Assembly: GCA_025351985.1 (NCBI GenBank)
Contig: JANXUW010000058.1
Span: 1 to 5,532 of the forward strand
Origin: Pseudolysobacter sp.
GTDB lineage: Bacteria > Pseudomonadota > Gammaproteobacteria > Xanthomonadales > Rhodanobacteraceae
Reading direction: 5' to 3'
Length of the DNA: 5,532 nt
Shown piece by piece: positions 1 to 5,532 of the stretch (positions are counted from its first letter, which is position 1; every line of letters starts with the position of its first letter). The notes beneath the pieces are model-generated. The model had not been told where the DNA came from. It worked only from the letters and a program-made list of their open reading frames with translations, and did no database searches. The position numbers were made by a program, and so were the translations under genes.

Positions 1-443
1 CCGGTTCGCTGATCCAGACCATCGGCCGCGCCGCGCGCAACGTGCGCGGCAAGGCGATTCTGTACGCGGATCGCATCACCAATTCGATGCAGATCGCGAT
101 CGCCGAAACTGATCGGCGCCGGCAGAAACAAGTCGAGCACAACCTCGAACACGGCATCACGCCGGAAACCATTATCAAGAAAGTTTCCGACATCATGGAA
201 GGCGCACGTGCCGAACCGGAAGCGCTGAAATCGCGCGGCTCGCGTGGCCGTGCAGCGGCGGAAGCGCGTCGCGTGGCGGAAGAAGAAATCGACTACAGCG
301 GTCTGTCGCCGACGCAGTTGTCGGCCAAGTTGAAAAAGCTCGAAGCGCAGATGTACAAGCACGCGCAGGATTTGAATTTCGAGCAGGCCGCGCAGGTGCG
401 CGACGAGATCAAACGCGTGAAAACCTTGAGCCTGGTTTCGTAG
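1..443 (+). CDS. uvrB: UvrB, excinuclease ABC subunit B, C-terminal 146 residues (partial, 5' end outside window)
   Basis: UvrB is the DNA-damage-verifying helicase-like subunit of cytoplasmic UvrABC nucleotide excision repair; it is loaded by UvrA and recruits UvrC. The open frame enters from the left edge (first full codon at 3) and ends at TAG 441-443. Visible residues 1-13 read [13 protein letters not shown], the helicase motif VI of UvrB with its arginine-finger residues, followed by [10 protein letters not shown], the typical continuation. A charged linker follows, and the last 35-40 residues (about 324-430) contain [21 protein letters not shown], the UVR domain that contacts UvrC. The C-terminus looks intact at the usual place. 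The gene converges with the leftward SGNH-like gene, with 46 nt between the stop codons and no convincing terminator in the gap. A GTG at 42 is only an internal Val codon and not a start. Confidence 0.97.
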   Translation, partial: GSLIQTIGRAARNVRGKAILYADRITNSMQIAIAETDRRRQKQVEHNLEHGITPETIIKKVSDIMEGARAEPEALKSRGSRGRAAAEARRVAEEEIDYSGLSPTQLSAKLKKLEAQMYKHAQDLNFEQAAQVRDEIKRVKTLSLVS

Positions 444-489
444 CGGCATCGCTCTCGGCCGCATCGAGTTTACGCAGCGCGAATGGATA

Positions 490-1524
490 TCAGCGTTGCA
501 GCCAGCCGTGTGCGACCAGCACATCGATCAGTGCGCGCGTGTAGGCGGGTTTGTCGTGATAGTCGAGATGCGAATCGTCGGGTAGTGGAAATGCGTTGAG
601 GCTCGGTTCGAGGACGGCATCCAGCGAGTTTGCAACGGTGGCGGCGAAACGATTCCAGTACAACTCCGGCGGCATCAAACGATCAACGGTACTGCGTTCC
701 AGGCCGTGAGTCGGACTTTGGAAAAATATCACACGACCACCGCGTGCGTTGATACGTTTTGCCCAAGCGCTGACCGGCGCGAGATCCGACAGCCATTCAT
801 CCGCCGTGCGTTTTGGCATGCCGGCAATATTGCCTTTAAGGTTGTCAGCGAAATGATGTTTGATGGCTTCAGCATCGGTGCGCGAAAAATCCAGATCACC
901 GTTGCGATCAGCATGAAAATGGATGTAGTTGTGGAACGGTTCGCCCGCGCCGTCCAACCAGCGCCGCGCACTCGCGACAAAGCTGAAAGCCGGGTCGGCG
1001 ATCAATGCATGTGCCTGCCAGACATTCAGCAGCAGTCGATGTGCATGCCAGCTCGGCGTCCACTGCCGATGAAAATATTGCACATATTCGCGTTGCATTT
1101 CGTTGTATTCGCGCAGCAGGCCGACGCTATCGACATCGCACAAAATAACGCCATGGAAATTTTCATCCTCGGCCAGATCGCGCAGCGTGGCGAGCGGGTA
1201 ATGCGCATTTACCGCGAGCATGATCGGCAGATAACGCGGCAACAATTCGCGCATGACATTCATGTCGACACCGAACGCGATGCGCGACGCGCCGAGCAAC
1301 AGCAGCGGCGTTTGTGATTGCGCATACACTCGGTCGCGCTGCACCGACCAAAGCAAGGTGGAATCGAGAATGGTCGGGCGATAATCGCGGCCGCGCCAGC
1401 GATATTCGACCGCACCGAGAGTCACCGCGACCAGGCACAGCGCGATCAGCCACGCGATCAGCCAAGGTTTGCCGCCGCCGGATTCCGCGCTGGCGGAATC
1501 AGAACTGGAAGTAGATGAAAGCAT
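490..1524 (-). CDS. Membrane-anchored SGNH-like protein, putative O-acetyltransferase partner of the MBOAT protein (AlgJ/AlgX/DltD-like role)
   Basis: This 344-residue protein starts at ATG 1524-1522 and stops at TGA 492-490. The start is backed by a strong Shine-Dalgarno GGGAGAG (1535-1529) four bases upstream. A Ser/Ala/Gly-rich N-terminus is followed by one hydrophobic segment at about residues 20-39 (PWLIAWLIALCLVAVTLGAV), so the rest is probably periplasmic behind a signal anchor. LLLLGASR at 75-81 resembles the SGNH block I with Ser80 as candidate nucleophile, and DDSHLD at 316-321 gives the D-x-x-H pair (Asp316, His319) expected in block V. Such proteins work with an MBOAT acyltransferase, taking the acyl group moved across the membrane and placing it on a glycan or wall polymer. 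The 26-nt overlap with the upstream MBOAT gene supports translational coupling and a joint function. The polymer is not identifiable, since no glycan biosynthesis genes are visible. The family assignment rests on motifs and context. Confidence 0.8.
   Translation of the reverse strand: MLSSTSSSDSASAESGGGKPWLIAWLIALCLVAVTLGAVEYRWRGRDYRPTILDSTLLWSVQRDRVYAQSQTPLLLLGASRIAFGVDMNVMRELLPRYLPIMLAVNAHYPLATLRDLAEDENFHGVILCDVDSVGLLREYNEMQREYVQYFHRQWTPSWHAHRLLLNVWQAHALIADPAFSFVASARRWLDGAGEPFHNYIHFHADRNGDLDFSRTDAEAIKHHFADNLKGNIAGMPKRTADEWLSDLAPVSAWAKRINARGGRVIFFQSPTHGLERSTVDRLMPPELYWNRFAATVANSLDAVLEPSLNAFPLPDDSHLDYHDKPAYTRALIDVLVAHGWLQR
1481..1500 (-). repeat. Perfect 8-bp inverted repeat at the MBOAT stop codon
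   Basis: GATTCCGC (1481-1488) and GCGGAATC (1493-1500) are perfect inverse complements around a 4-nt loop. The hairpin covers two of the three bases of the MBOAT stop codon (1501-1499) and lies in codons 9-15 of the SGNH-like gene. It has no T-run on either side, so it is not an intrinsic terminator. It could affect coupling between the overlapping genes or be incidental to a GC-rich sequence. Confidence 0.6.
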
Positions 1525-2932
1525 GATTCTCTCCCGGCGAAAGCACGATCAAACTCAGCATGATCGCGAGCAGCAGACCCAGCAGCAGCGGATGCAAACG
1601 CGTGAACACTTGCTTGATATCGCGTTCGCGAAACAACCAGTGCACCGCGATCAGCGCGAGCAATGTGATGACGGCGATACGTTGATCGCTGCCCGATGCG
1701 GCGATGCCGGCGCGTAATGTGGAAAGCTCGAATAACTTGCTCTGGATGAGCCAGGCCGAAGAAAAATCACTCGCGCGAAACCAGATCCACGCGAACATCA
1801 CGCCGAGCAACGTGAGCAAACCGTAACCGAACCGCACGATCGCATTTTGCTGCCAGCGCGCCGTCGCAAGCTGTTCGCGAATGAGTCGTTCGATGCACAG
1901 ATAAACGCCGTGCAAGCCGCCCCAGACCACGAACGTCCACGCCGCGCCGTGCCACAGTCCGCCGATCAGCATCGTCAGCATCAGATTGACATAGGTGCGC
2001 CATGCGCCGTGGCGATTGCCGCCGAAACCGATGTACAGATAATCGCGCAGCCAGCTCGACAGCGAGATATGCCAGCGGCGCCAGAAATCCGAGAAACCGA
2101 TCGCCGCATACGGATTGCGGAAGTTGATCGGCAACGTGAAGCCGAGCGCGAGTGCGGCGCCGAGCGCGCAACTCGAATAGCCGGCGAAGTCGCAGAAAAT
2201 CTGCCCGGTGAAGGCGAGTGTTCCCGACCAGGCGAGCGCACTGCCGGCGGCTTGCGGCTTGTTGAACAACGCATCGGCGACCGGCGCAAAAATGCTGTCG
2301 GCGAGCACGATTTTTTCGAACAGGCCGAGCGTGAGCAAGGTCAGACCGAGGCCGAGGCCGGCCGCGGTAGTGCGGCGCGGCGTTTCGATCTGCGCGCGCA
2401 TCTGGGTGAAACGCACGATCGGACCGGCCACCAGTTGCGGAAAAAATCCGACATACAGCGCGTAGTCGTGCCAGCTGCGCGTCGGCGCGAATTTGCCGCG
2501 ATAGATATCCAGGCAATACGACAACGAATGAAACGTATAGAACGAGATGCCGATCGGCAACACGATATCGAATGGCGCCGGCACGTAATGCACACCGAGC
2601 GTGCCGAGCAACGCAGCGAAATTATCCAGCAGGAATCGGCTGTATTTGAAATAACCGAGCACGCTCAGATTGACCAGCAAGGTTGCCACGATCCACGCCT
2701 TTCGTCGTCGGGTGTCAGTCGCGGCATCGATACGTTGCGCGATCCACCAGTCGAGTGTGGTGGAAGCGATCAGCAGCAGCAGAAACGGCGGATTCCACGC
2801 CGCGTAAAAAATGTAACTCGCCAGCAACAAAAACCACTTGCGCGCGCTCCACGCCGGAATAGCGTTGTAGATCGCGAGCACGAGCGCGAAAAAACCCAGG
2901 AAGGTGAAGGAGTCGAATTGCATGGCGCGCAT
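1499..2932 (-). CDS. MBOAT-family membrane O-acyltransferase (AlgI/PatA/DltB-like)
   Basis: This integral membrane acyltransferase of 477 residues is likely to carry acetyl groups from cytosolic donors to the extracytoplasmic side. Most of the chain is hydrophobic, with about ten or more membrane segments. Diagnostic motifs are LPIGISFYTFHSLSYCLDIY (125-144), FFPQLVAGPIVRF (163-175), DFWRRWHISLSSWLRDYLYI (282-301) and GGLWHGAAWTFVVWGGLHG (324-342). His328 in the WHG motif matches the catalytic His of MBOAT proteins (His322 in AlgI). The terminal FIYFQF is also typical, so the gene looks full length and intact. Start choice: ATG 2932-2930 gives MRAMQFDSF, but the in-frame ATG at 2923-2921 (MQFDSFTFLGFF) fits the family's short N-terminus at least as well; neither has a clear Shine-Dalgarno. 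It overlaps the downstream SGNH-like gene by 26 nt. Without polysaccharide genes nearby the substrate is open, so no gene symbol is given. Confidence 0.95.
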   Translation of the reverse strand: MRAMQFDSFTFLGFFALVLAIYNAIPAWSARKWFLLLASYIFYAAWNPPFLLLLIASTTLDWWIAQRIDAATDTRRRKAWIVATLLVNLSVLGYFKYSRFLLDNFAALLGTLGVHYVPAPFDIVLPIGISFYTFHSLSYCLDIYRGKFAPTRSWHDYALYVGFFPQLVAGPIVRFTQMRAQIETPRRTTAAGLGLGLTLLTLGLFEKIVLADSIFAPVADALFNKPQAAGSALAWSGTLAFTGQIFCDFAGYSSCALGAALALGFTLPINFRNPYAAIGFSDFWRRWHISLSSWLRDYLYIGFGGNRHGAWRTYVNLMLTMLIGGLWHGAAWTFVVWGGLHGVYLCIERLIREQLATARWQQNAIVRFGYGLLTLLGVMFAWIWFRASDFSSAWLIQSKLFELSTLRAGIAASGSDQRIAVITLLALIAVHWLFRERDIKQVFTRLHPLLLGLLLAIMLSLIVLSPGENHAFIYFQF

Positions 2933-3064
2933 TGTAGTTGCGCCGCTGCATTCGCGACAGAAAATCTGTGGGCCGATTCGTTGGCGCGCGTTCGCAGAAC
3001 CAGCGAGTCGCGATCGCGCTCACCGCGTTGCGCGATAAAAATTCGATGCGCGCGACGAATCCGG

Positions 3065-3103
3065 TTGAGTGCGCGCCCATCCCTGTGTTATTGTCCGCGC
3101 CCC
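3065..3103 (+). promoter_or_regulatory. Putative sigma70-type promoter of tRNA-Val
   Basis: TTGAGT (3065-3070) is a fair -35 box and TATTGT (3089-3094) a fair -10 box, with an 18-bp spacer. The C-rich, GC-rich stretch CCGCGCCCC (3095-3103) follows, as is usual for the discriminators of stable-RNA promoters under stringent control. Transcription would begin a few bases before the mature tRNA 5' end at 3108. The boxes are matched by eye, at 4 of 6 positions each. Confidence 0.5.
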
Positions 3104-3107
3104 AAAC

Positions 3108-3182
3108 GGGCGGTTAGCTCAGCGGTAGAGCACTACCTTGACATGGTAGGGGTCACAGGTTCGATCCCTGTACCGCCCACCA
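3108..3182 (+). tRNA. tRNA-Val (anticodon GAC)
   Basis: A complete cloverleaf can be drawn. The acceptor stem GGGCGGT (3108-3114) pairs perfectly with ACCGCCC (3172-3178). The D stem is GCTC/GAGC (3117-3120 with 3128-3131). The anticodon stem CTACC/GGTAG (3133-3137 with 3145-3149) closes the loop TTGACAT, with anticodon GAC at 3140-3142, reading valine GUC/GUU codons. The variable loop has 5 nt, and the T stem ACAGG/CCTGT encloses TTCGATC (3160-3166). The discriminator is A3179 and CCA is encoded (3180-3182). The gene serves as the attachment site of the adjoining decayed element: the integrase-like frame on the other strand runs into it. No intrinsic terminator follows directly, as expected if inserted DNA displaced the original downstream sequence. 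Confidence 0.98.
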
Positions 3183-3489
3183 CCTTTAAGCGATACGCAG
3201 CAACGGTTTCACGACTTCTTGCTGACTTCTCCGAAACGGTGACTGACCCCGCACTGACCCCGCGCAAGCGCGGAACGTCTTTAGCGAGGTCTCTGATACA
3301 CGTATCAAGTGCCTTGCGCGCCTTGCCGAGATACGCAGGATCGAACTAGGCGTAAATCTCCGTTGTGCCTTTGCGATGTCCGAGCATGCCGGATGCCTCC
3401 CAATCAGGAACCCCGCGCCGACGCAGCTCGGTCGCTACCGTGTGTCGCAACACCTTCGGCGCGAACCACGCAGGCAGCCATGCGGCTGG
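3133..3489 (-). pseudogene. Tyrosine recombinase (phage/island integrase) C-terminal remnant
   Basis: Reading the minus strand from about 3480 gives WLPAWFAPKVLRHTVATELR, then RRRGVPDWEASGMLGHRKGT and TEIYA. This is the catalytic end of a tyrosine recombinase: box II LRHT with its Arg and His, the LGH motif about 20 residues on, and the Tyr nucleophile (codon 3354-3352). A TAG at 3348-3346 interrupts the frame two codons after the Tyr. Beyond it the same frame continues with FDPAYLGKARKALD, a usual family tail, so TAG probably arose by a point mutation in a sense codon. Read through, the frame enters the tRNA gene (GGTGIEPVTPTMSR) and stops at TAG 3135-3133. Upstream (higher coordinates) the similarity ends near 3480-3489, and an in-frame stop lies just beyond. 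The N-terminal arm-binding and core-binding domains and the first catalytic Arg are missing, so it cannot be functional. Confidence 0.88.
3242..3273. repeat. 11-bp tandem duplication followed by a short GC hairpin
   Basis: ACTGACCCCGC occurs twice head to tail (3242-3252 and 3253-3263). It runs into an inverted repeat CCGCGC/GCGCGG (3260-3265 and 3268-3273). The block lies in the post-Tyr tail of the integrase relic. Eleven bases is not a codon multiple, so a recent duplication would shift the frame. There is no T-run, so it is not an obvious terminator. Confidence 0.6.
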
Positions 3490-3835
3490 CTACGCGCGCA
3501 CCGGCGCGCGCATCCGCGAGGCACTCGACAATGCGCTGCGCACCGCCGTGCGGCGCGGCATCCTCGCCAACGACGGCGATGGCCTGCGTCTGCGCTATCG
3601 CGGTATCGAGCAATACGAAGCCGATGACCGCGACGGCCTCAAGGAACAATTCCTCGCCGCGCTCGATGGCCGCAACTGGCAGGAACGCGAGGCCGCTGTC
3701 CTCGCCTTCGCACGTCGGCTCGGCTTCCACCGCACCGGCTCGAAAATCGAGGAAGTCGCCGCCTCGCTGATCAATGGCTTGCTGCGCGACAACCGGCTCG
3801 ATAAGGACGGCAGCCGCATCCACCGCGCCGGCTGA
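3482..3835 (+). pseudogene. C-terminal remnant of a larger protein with tandem RTG/DG modules (DUF3320-like tail)
   Basis: A plus-strand frame ending at TGA 3833-3835 is coding-like only from about 3485. The frame stays open leftward to 3365, but that part is the complement of the integrase relic, so no genuine start survives. The 117-residue remnant holds two diverged copies of one module. Copy 1 (3497-3595) begins RTGARIREALDNAL and ends ILANDGDGLRLR. Copy 2 (3731-3826) begins RTGSKIEEVAASLI and ends LDKDGSRIHR. REAAVLAFARRLGF precedes copy 2, matching the usual lead-in to such winged-helix-like modules. The pattern recalls the C-terminal DUF3320-type region of very large helicase-endonuclease proteins, but this is recognised from memory and not searched. 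The 5' part was probably lost in the deletion that truncated the neighbouring integrase. The DUF3800 gene starts 23 nt after its stop and is probably an old operon partner. A short real gene starting inside the remnant is possible but less likely. Confidence 0.6.
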
Positions 3836-3858
3836 AGCGGTATGCGAGACTGTGCGTC

Positions 3859-4686
3859 ATGACGACGGAAGATGACATCAGCCGGCTGCACTTCTTCGTC
3901 GACGAAGCCGGCGATCCGGCTTTGTTCGACAGCAAGGGCCGCATCCTCGTCGGGCAGGACGGCTGCTCGAAATTCTTCATCGTCGGCAAGCTCGACGTAG
4001 CCGATCCGTCGGCATTGCAGAAGGAACTGAATGCGTTACGGGCGCAGCTCCTGGCCGATCCGTACTTCAGGCGCATTCCTTCGATGCAGTCGGAGCGGCG
4101 AAAAACCGCTGTCGCTTTTCACGCGAAGGATGATGTCGCCGAAGTGCGCCGCGAAGTCTTCCGCGTGCTGTTGAACCACGACCTACGCTTCTACGCCGCC
4201 GTGCGCAGCAAGTCGGCCTTGCTGGATTACGTCAAGCAGAAAAACCAGCTCGAAGCCGGCTACCGCTACAAGGGCGATGAGCTCTACGATGCGCTGGTCG
4301 AGGAAGTGTTCCGCCGCTACCATTCCTTCGCCGACGAGTTGCGCATTGTCTTCGCCAAACGCGGCAACAAGACACGAACTCAGGCGTTTCGTACTGCTAT
4401 CGAACGCGCTGAGACGCGCTTCGAGCTGGAATACGGCAGCCGTCGCTCGGACAGCATCGATATCGTCGCCAGCATCCCGAAAGAGCATGCGGGCCTGCAG
4501 GCGGTGGATTATTTTCTGTGGGCCTTGCAGCGGCATTATGAGCGCGGCGATGGCCGCTATGCCGAACTGGTCTGGAACAAGGTCGTCGAGATCGACGACA
4601 TGGACGCGGTTGCCGACGGACGCAAGGGCGTGGTCTACAACAAAAATCGCCCCTTGGCCTTCGGCAATCAAGGGGCGACGGAATAA
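3859..4686 (+). CDS. DUF3800 domain-containing protein
   Basis: This intact 275-residue, apparently cytosolic protein starts at ATG 3859 and stops at TAA 4684-4686. Family signatures are FFVDEAGDP at 12-20 (Asp15 and Asp19 on the first strand), FHAKDD at 88-92, LRIVFAKRGNKTR at 161-173 and HAGLQAVDYFLWALQRHYER at 210-229 (Asp217). The acidic residues on the first strand and in the late helix fit the RNase H-like fold proposed for DUF3800, which would make it a metal-dependent nuclease; no activity can be shown from sequence. No strong Shine-Dalgarno precedes the start, but the first motif lies so close to it that a later start is unlikely. The gene follows the truncated DUF3320-like remnant by 23 nt, so it may have lost its original promoter. 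DUF3800 genes are often accessory and found on mobile or defence islands, which agrees with the tRNA-linked setting. Its last codons contain an antisense terminator-like hairpin. Confidence 0.9.
   Translation: MTTEDDISRLHFFVDEAGDPALFDSKGRILVGQDGCSKFFIVGKLDVADPSALQKELNALRAQLLADPYFRRIPSMQSERRKTAVAFHAKDDVAEVRREVFRVLLNHDLRFYAAVRSKSALLDYVKQKNQLEAGYRYKGDELYDALVEEVFRRYHSFADELRIVFAKRGNKTRTQAFRTAIERAETRFELEYGSRRSDSIDIVASIPKEHAGLQAVDYFLWALQRHYERGDGRYAELVWNKVVEIDDMDAVADGRKGVVYNKNRPLAFGNQGATE
4642..4678 (-). terminator. Strong Rho-independent terminator on the minus strand, inside the DUF3800 3' end
   Basis: On the minus strand, TCGCCCCTTG (4678-4669) pairs over 10 bp with CAAGGGGCGA (4656-4647). Inside are an ATT bulge and a small GCC-GAA-GGC cap, and the stem is followed at once by TTTTT (4646-4642). 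On the plus strand the stem is followed by ACGGAATAAAG, without a T-run, so the polarity is leftward. It overlaps the last 13 or so codons of the DUF3800 gene. No leftward gene is recognised upstream of it, so the transcript it ends is unknown. It would block antisense transcription into the island from the right. Confidence 0.75.
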
Positions 4687-4924
4687 AGCGTGGGAGGTAT
4701 AGGACTCGCGGGCTTAAAGCCGGCGACTCACACGGCATGGAGCCGAATTTCGCCCCCCACAGCTGTCATTCTAACAATTTTGCCGCGTGCAGTCACGATG
4801 CATTGGAATTTACGAATCGCGCGCACGGGAATGCGTTGCTGTACTTTCTGTTATAACGAGATACGACAGTCGATTGTTTTGCGGGCGTTCGCGTTCGCCG
4901 GCCCTAAACGCGACAATACTGCAG
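4687..4924. other. Intergenic stretch at the probable right edge of the island
   Basis: No credible gene lies in these 238 nt. From 4691 to 4708 the bases TGGGAGGTATAGGACTCG look like the complement of a tRNA 3' end (T-arm half plus acceptor). They match the complement of the tRNA-Val 3' end at 14 of 18 positions, but in inverted orientation. GGCTTAAAGCC (4711-4721) is a short odd palindrome. TATAAC at 4852-4857 is a possible -10 box for the rightward gene, but no good -35 box lies at the right distance. No direct copy of the tRNA-Val 3' end (the expected attR) was found. Confidence 0.4.
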
Positions 4925-5532
4925 ATGCACCTGCAACTCCTCAACCTCGATGATTCACTCACCGCGCAAACCTCGCTGCGCGATGCCGCGCCGTGGGATT
5001 CCGTGCGCACGCTCGATCTACGCGATCTCGGGCCGCGACTGCGCTTGTGGAGTCGCGCAAAAACCATCGCCGCGCTGCGCCAGCGCTTGAACGATGCCGG
5101 CGATTTGCCGGGGCCTGGCATCACCTTGATCGGCTCCGGTGATTTCCACCATCTCGCCGCGTTGCTGATGGCGCGGGCGCGTCAACCGTTCACTGTGATC
5201 CACTTCGACAATCACCCGGACTGGGTGCGTCTCGCGCCGCGCTGGCATTGTGGATCGTGGATCAACCAGGCGCTGAAACTGCCGAACGTCGCGAAGATCA
5301 TCACGCTCGGCGTGTGCAGCGACGACTTGGTGCGGCCGGATCTGAAAGGCGGCAATCTGCCCGCGCTGGAAAGTGGCAAGCTGGATTTGTATCCGTGGAA
5401 TCATGCGCCATCGAAAGTCTGGCGGCGCGTGATTGATGGTCCGGGGCGGCATTTTGCGGGCGGACATATTCGCTGGCAGAACCTGGCAGACGCCGATCTC
5501 GATCAGCAGCTCGCCGCGATCATCCGACAAAT
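4925..5532 (+). CDS. Arginase/ureohydrolase-superfamily-like protein (partial, 3' end outside window)
   Basis: From ATG 4925 the frame stays open to the window edge, 202 complete codons with no stop. LIGSGDFHHL (68-77) stands where arginase-fold enzymes carry GGDH, and VIHFDNHPDW (91-100) gives the D-x-H-x-D metal motif (Asp95, His97, Asp99) seen in DAHxD/DxHxD. His75 or His76 would supply the other early ligand. HCGSW (108-112) follows, where family members usually have an H/G segment. The later D-x-D ligand pair should lie past the edge. The family holds binuclear manganese hydrolases of guanidino compounds (arginase, agmatinase, formimidoglutamase) and related deacetylase-fold proteins. 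The substrate cannot be told here, and GSGDFHH is atypical for true arginases. MHLQLLNLDD looks like a real N-terminus; no clear Shine-Dalgarno precedes it, so a leaderless transcript or a different start is possible. Confidence 0.8.
   Translation, partial: MHLQLLNLDDSLTAQTSLRDAAPWDSVRTLDLRDLGPRLRLWSRAKTIAALRQRLNDAGDLPGPGITLIGSGDFHHLAALLMARARQPFTVIHFDNHPDWVRLAPRWHCGSWINQALKLPNVAKIITLGVCSDDLVRPDLKGGNLPALESGKLDLYPWNHAPSKVWRRVIDGPGRHFAGGHIRWQNLADADLDQQLAAIIRQ

Noticed and set aside
443..462. A terminator between uvrB and the converging SGNH-like gene (GCGGC/GCCGC)
   Set aside because: The stem has only 5 bp with a 10-nt loop and no T-run on either strand.
706..1317. A 203-codon plus-strand frame opposite the SGNH-like gene
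   Set aside because: No recognisable motif or ribosome site; it is the complement of a gene with coherent SGNH motifs and a membrane anchor.
2957..2969. Small inverted repeat ACAGA-AAA-TCTGT upstream of the MBOAT gene as an operator
   Set aside because: Five-bp arms are expected by chance, and no promoter boxes could be placed around it.
1847..3349. A 500-codon plus-strand open frame opposite the MBOAT gene
   Set aside because: Its product is low-complexity, Arg/Ala/Glu-rich and runs through the tRNA gene. It is a high-GC shadow of the well-supported MBOAT gene on the other strand.
3365..3481. The first 39 codons of the plus-strand frame ending at 3835, as a real N-terminus
   Set aside because: This stretch is the exact complement of the integrase catalytic region, so the coding signal belongs to the minus strand.
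4692..4761. A complete tRNA on either strand, suggested by G-rich and C-rich ends that could form an acceptor stem
   Set aside because: No proper T-loop, D-arm or full anticodon arm could be drawn, and one acceptor pair is mismatched. At most a partial tRNA-like fragment remains.
4740..4765. A direct-repeat attR copy of the tRNA-Val 3' end (C-rich CGCCCCCCACA)
   Set aside because: Only a short C-rich stretch agrees. The T-loop sequence TTCGATC and the flanking stem are absent.

Overview
The window is high-GC bacterial DNA with densely packed genes. The UvrB tail, the tRNA and a tyrosine-integrase relic whose frame runs into tRNA-Val suggest a gammaproteobacterium of the Xanthomonadales/Rhodanobacteraceae type. 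That assignment is inference from style, not a database match.

Left part (1-2932): the C-terminal end of uvrB (nucleotide excision repair) runs rightward. It faces two overlapping leftward genes: an MBOAT membrane O-acyltransferase and a membrane-anchored SGNH-like protein. Together these two form a classic pair for moving acyl (probably acetyl) groups across the inner membrane and placing them on an extracytoplasmic glycan.

Middle part (about 3065-4686): a complete tRNA-Val(GAC) gene with encoded CCA and a plausible promoter carries a small, decayed integrated element at its 3' end. Immediately downstream, on the minus strand, is the catalytic tail of a tyrosine recombinase with an in-frame TAG just after the catalytic Tyr. 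Its frame, read past that stop, ends inside the tRNA. It abuts the C-terminal remnant of a plus-strand protein with two copies of an RTGxxI/DG module, like the DUF3320-type tails of large helicase-endonuclease proteins. Both remnants lost their 5' parts at the same junction (about 3476-3490), as expected from one internal deletion. An intact DUF3800 gene follows 23 nt later. The DUF3320-like tail plus DUF3800 may be what remains of a two-gene accessory, possibly defence, module.

Right part (4687-5532): a 238-nt non-coding stretch lies at the probable island edge. A strong minus-strand intrinsic terminator sits inside the last codons of the DUF3800 gene, beside a block resembling an antisense tRNA 3' end. 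The window closes with the first 202 codons of an arginase-superfamily-like protein that runs off the end.
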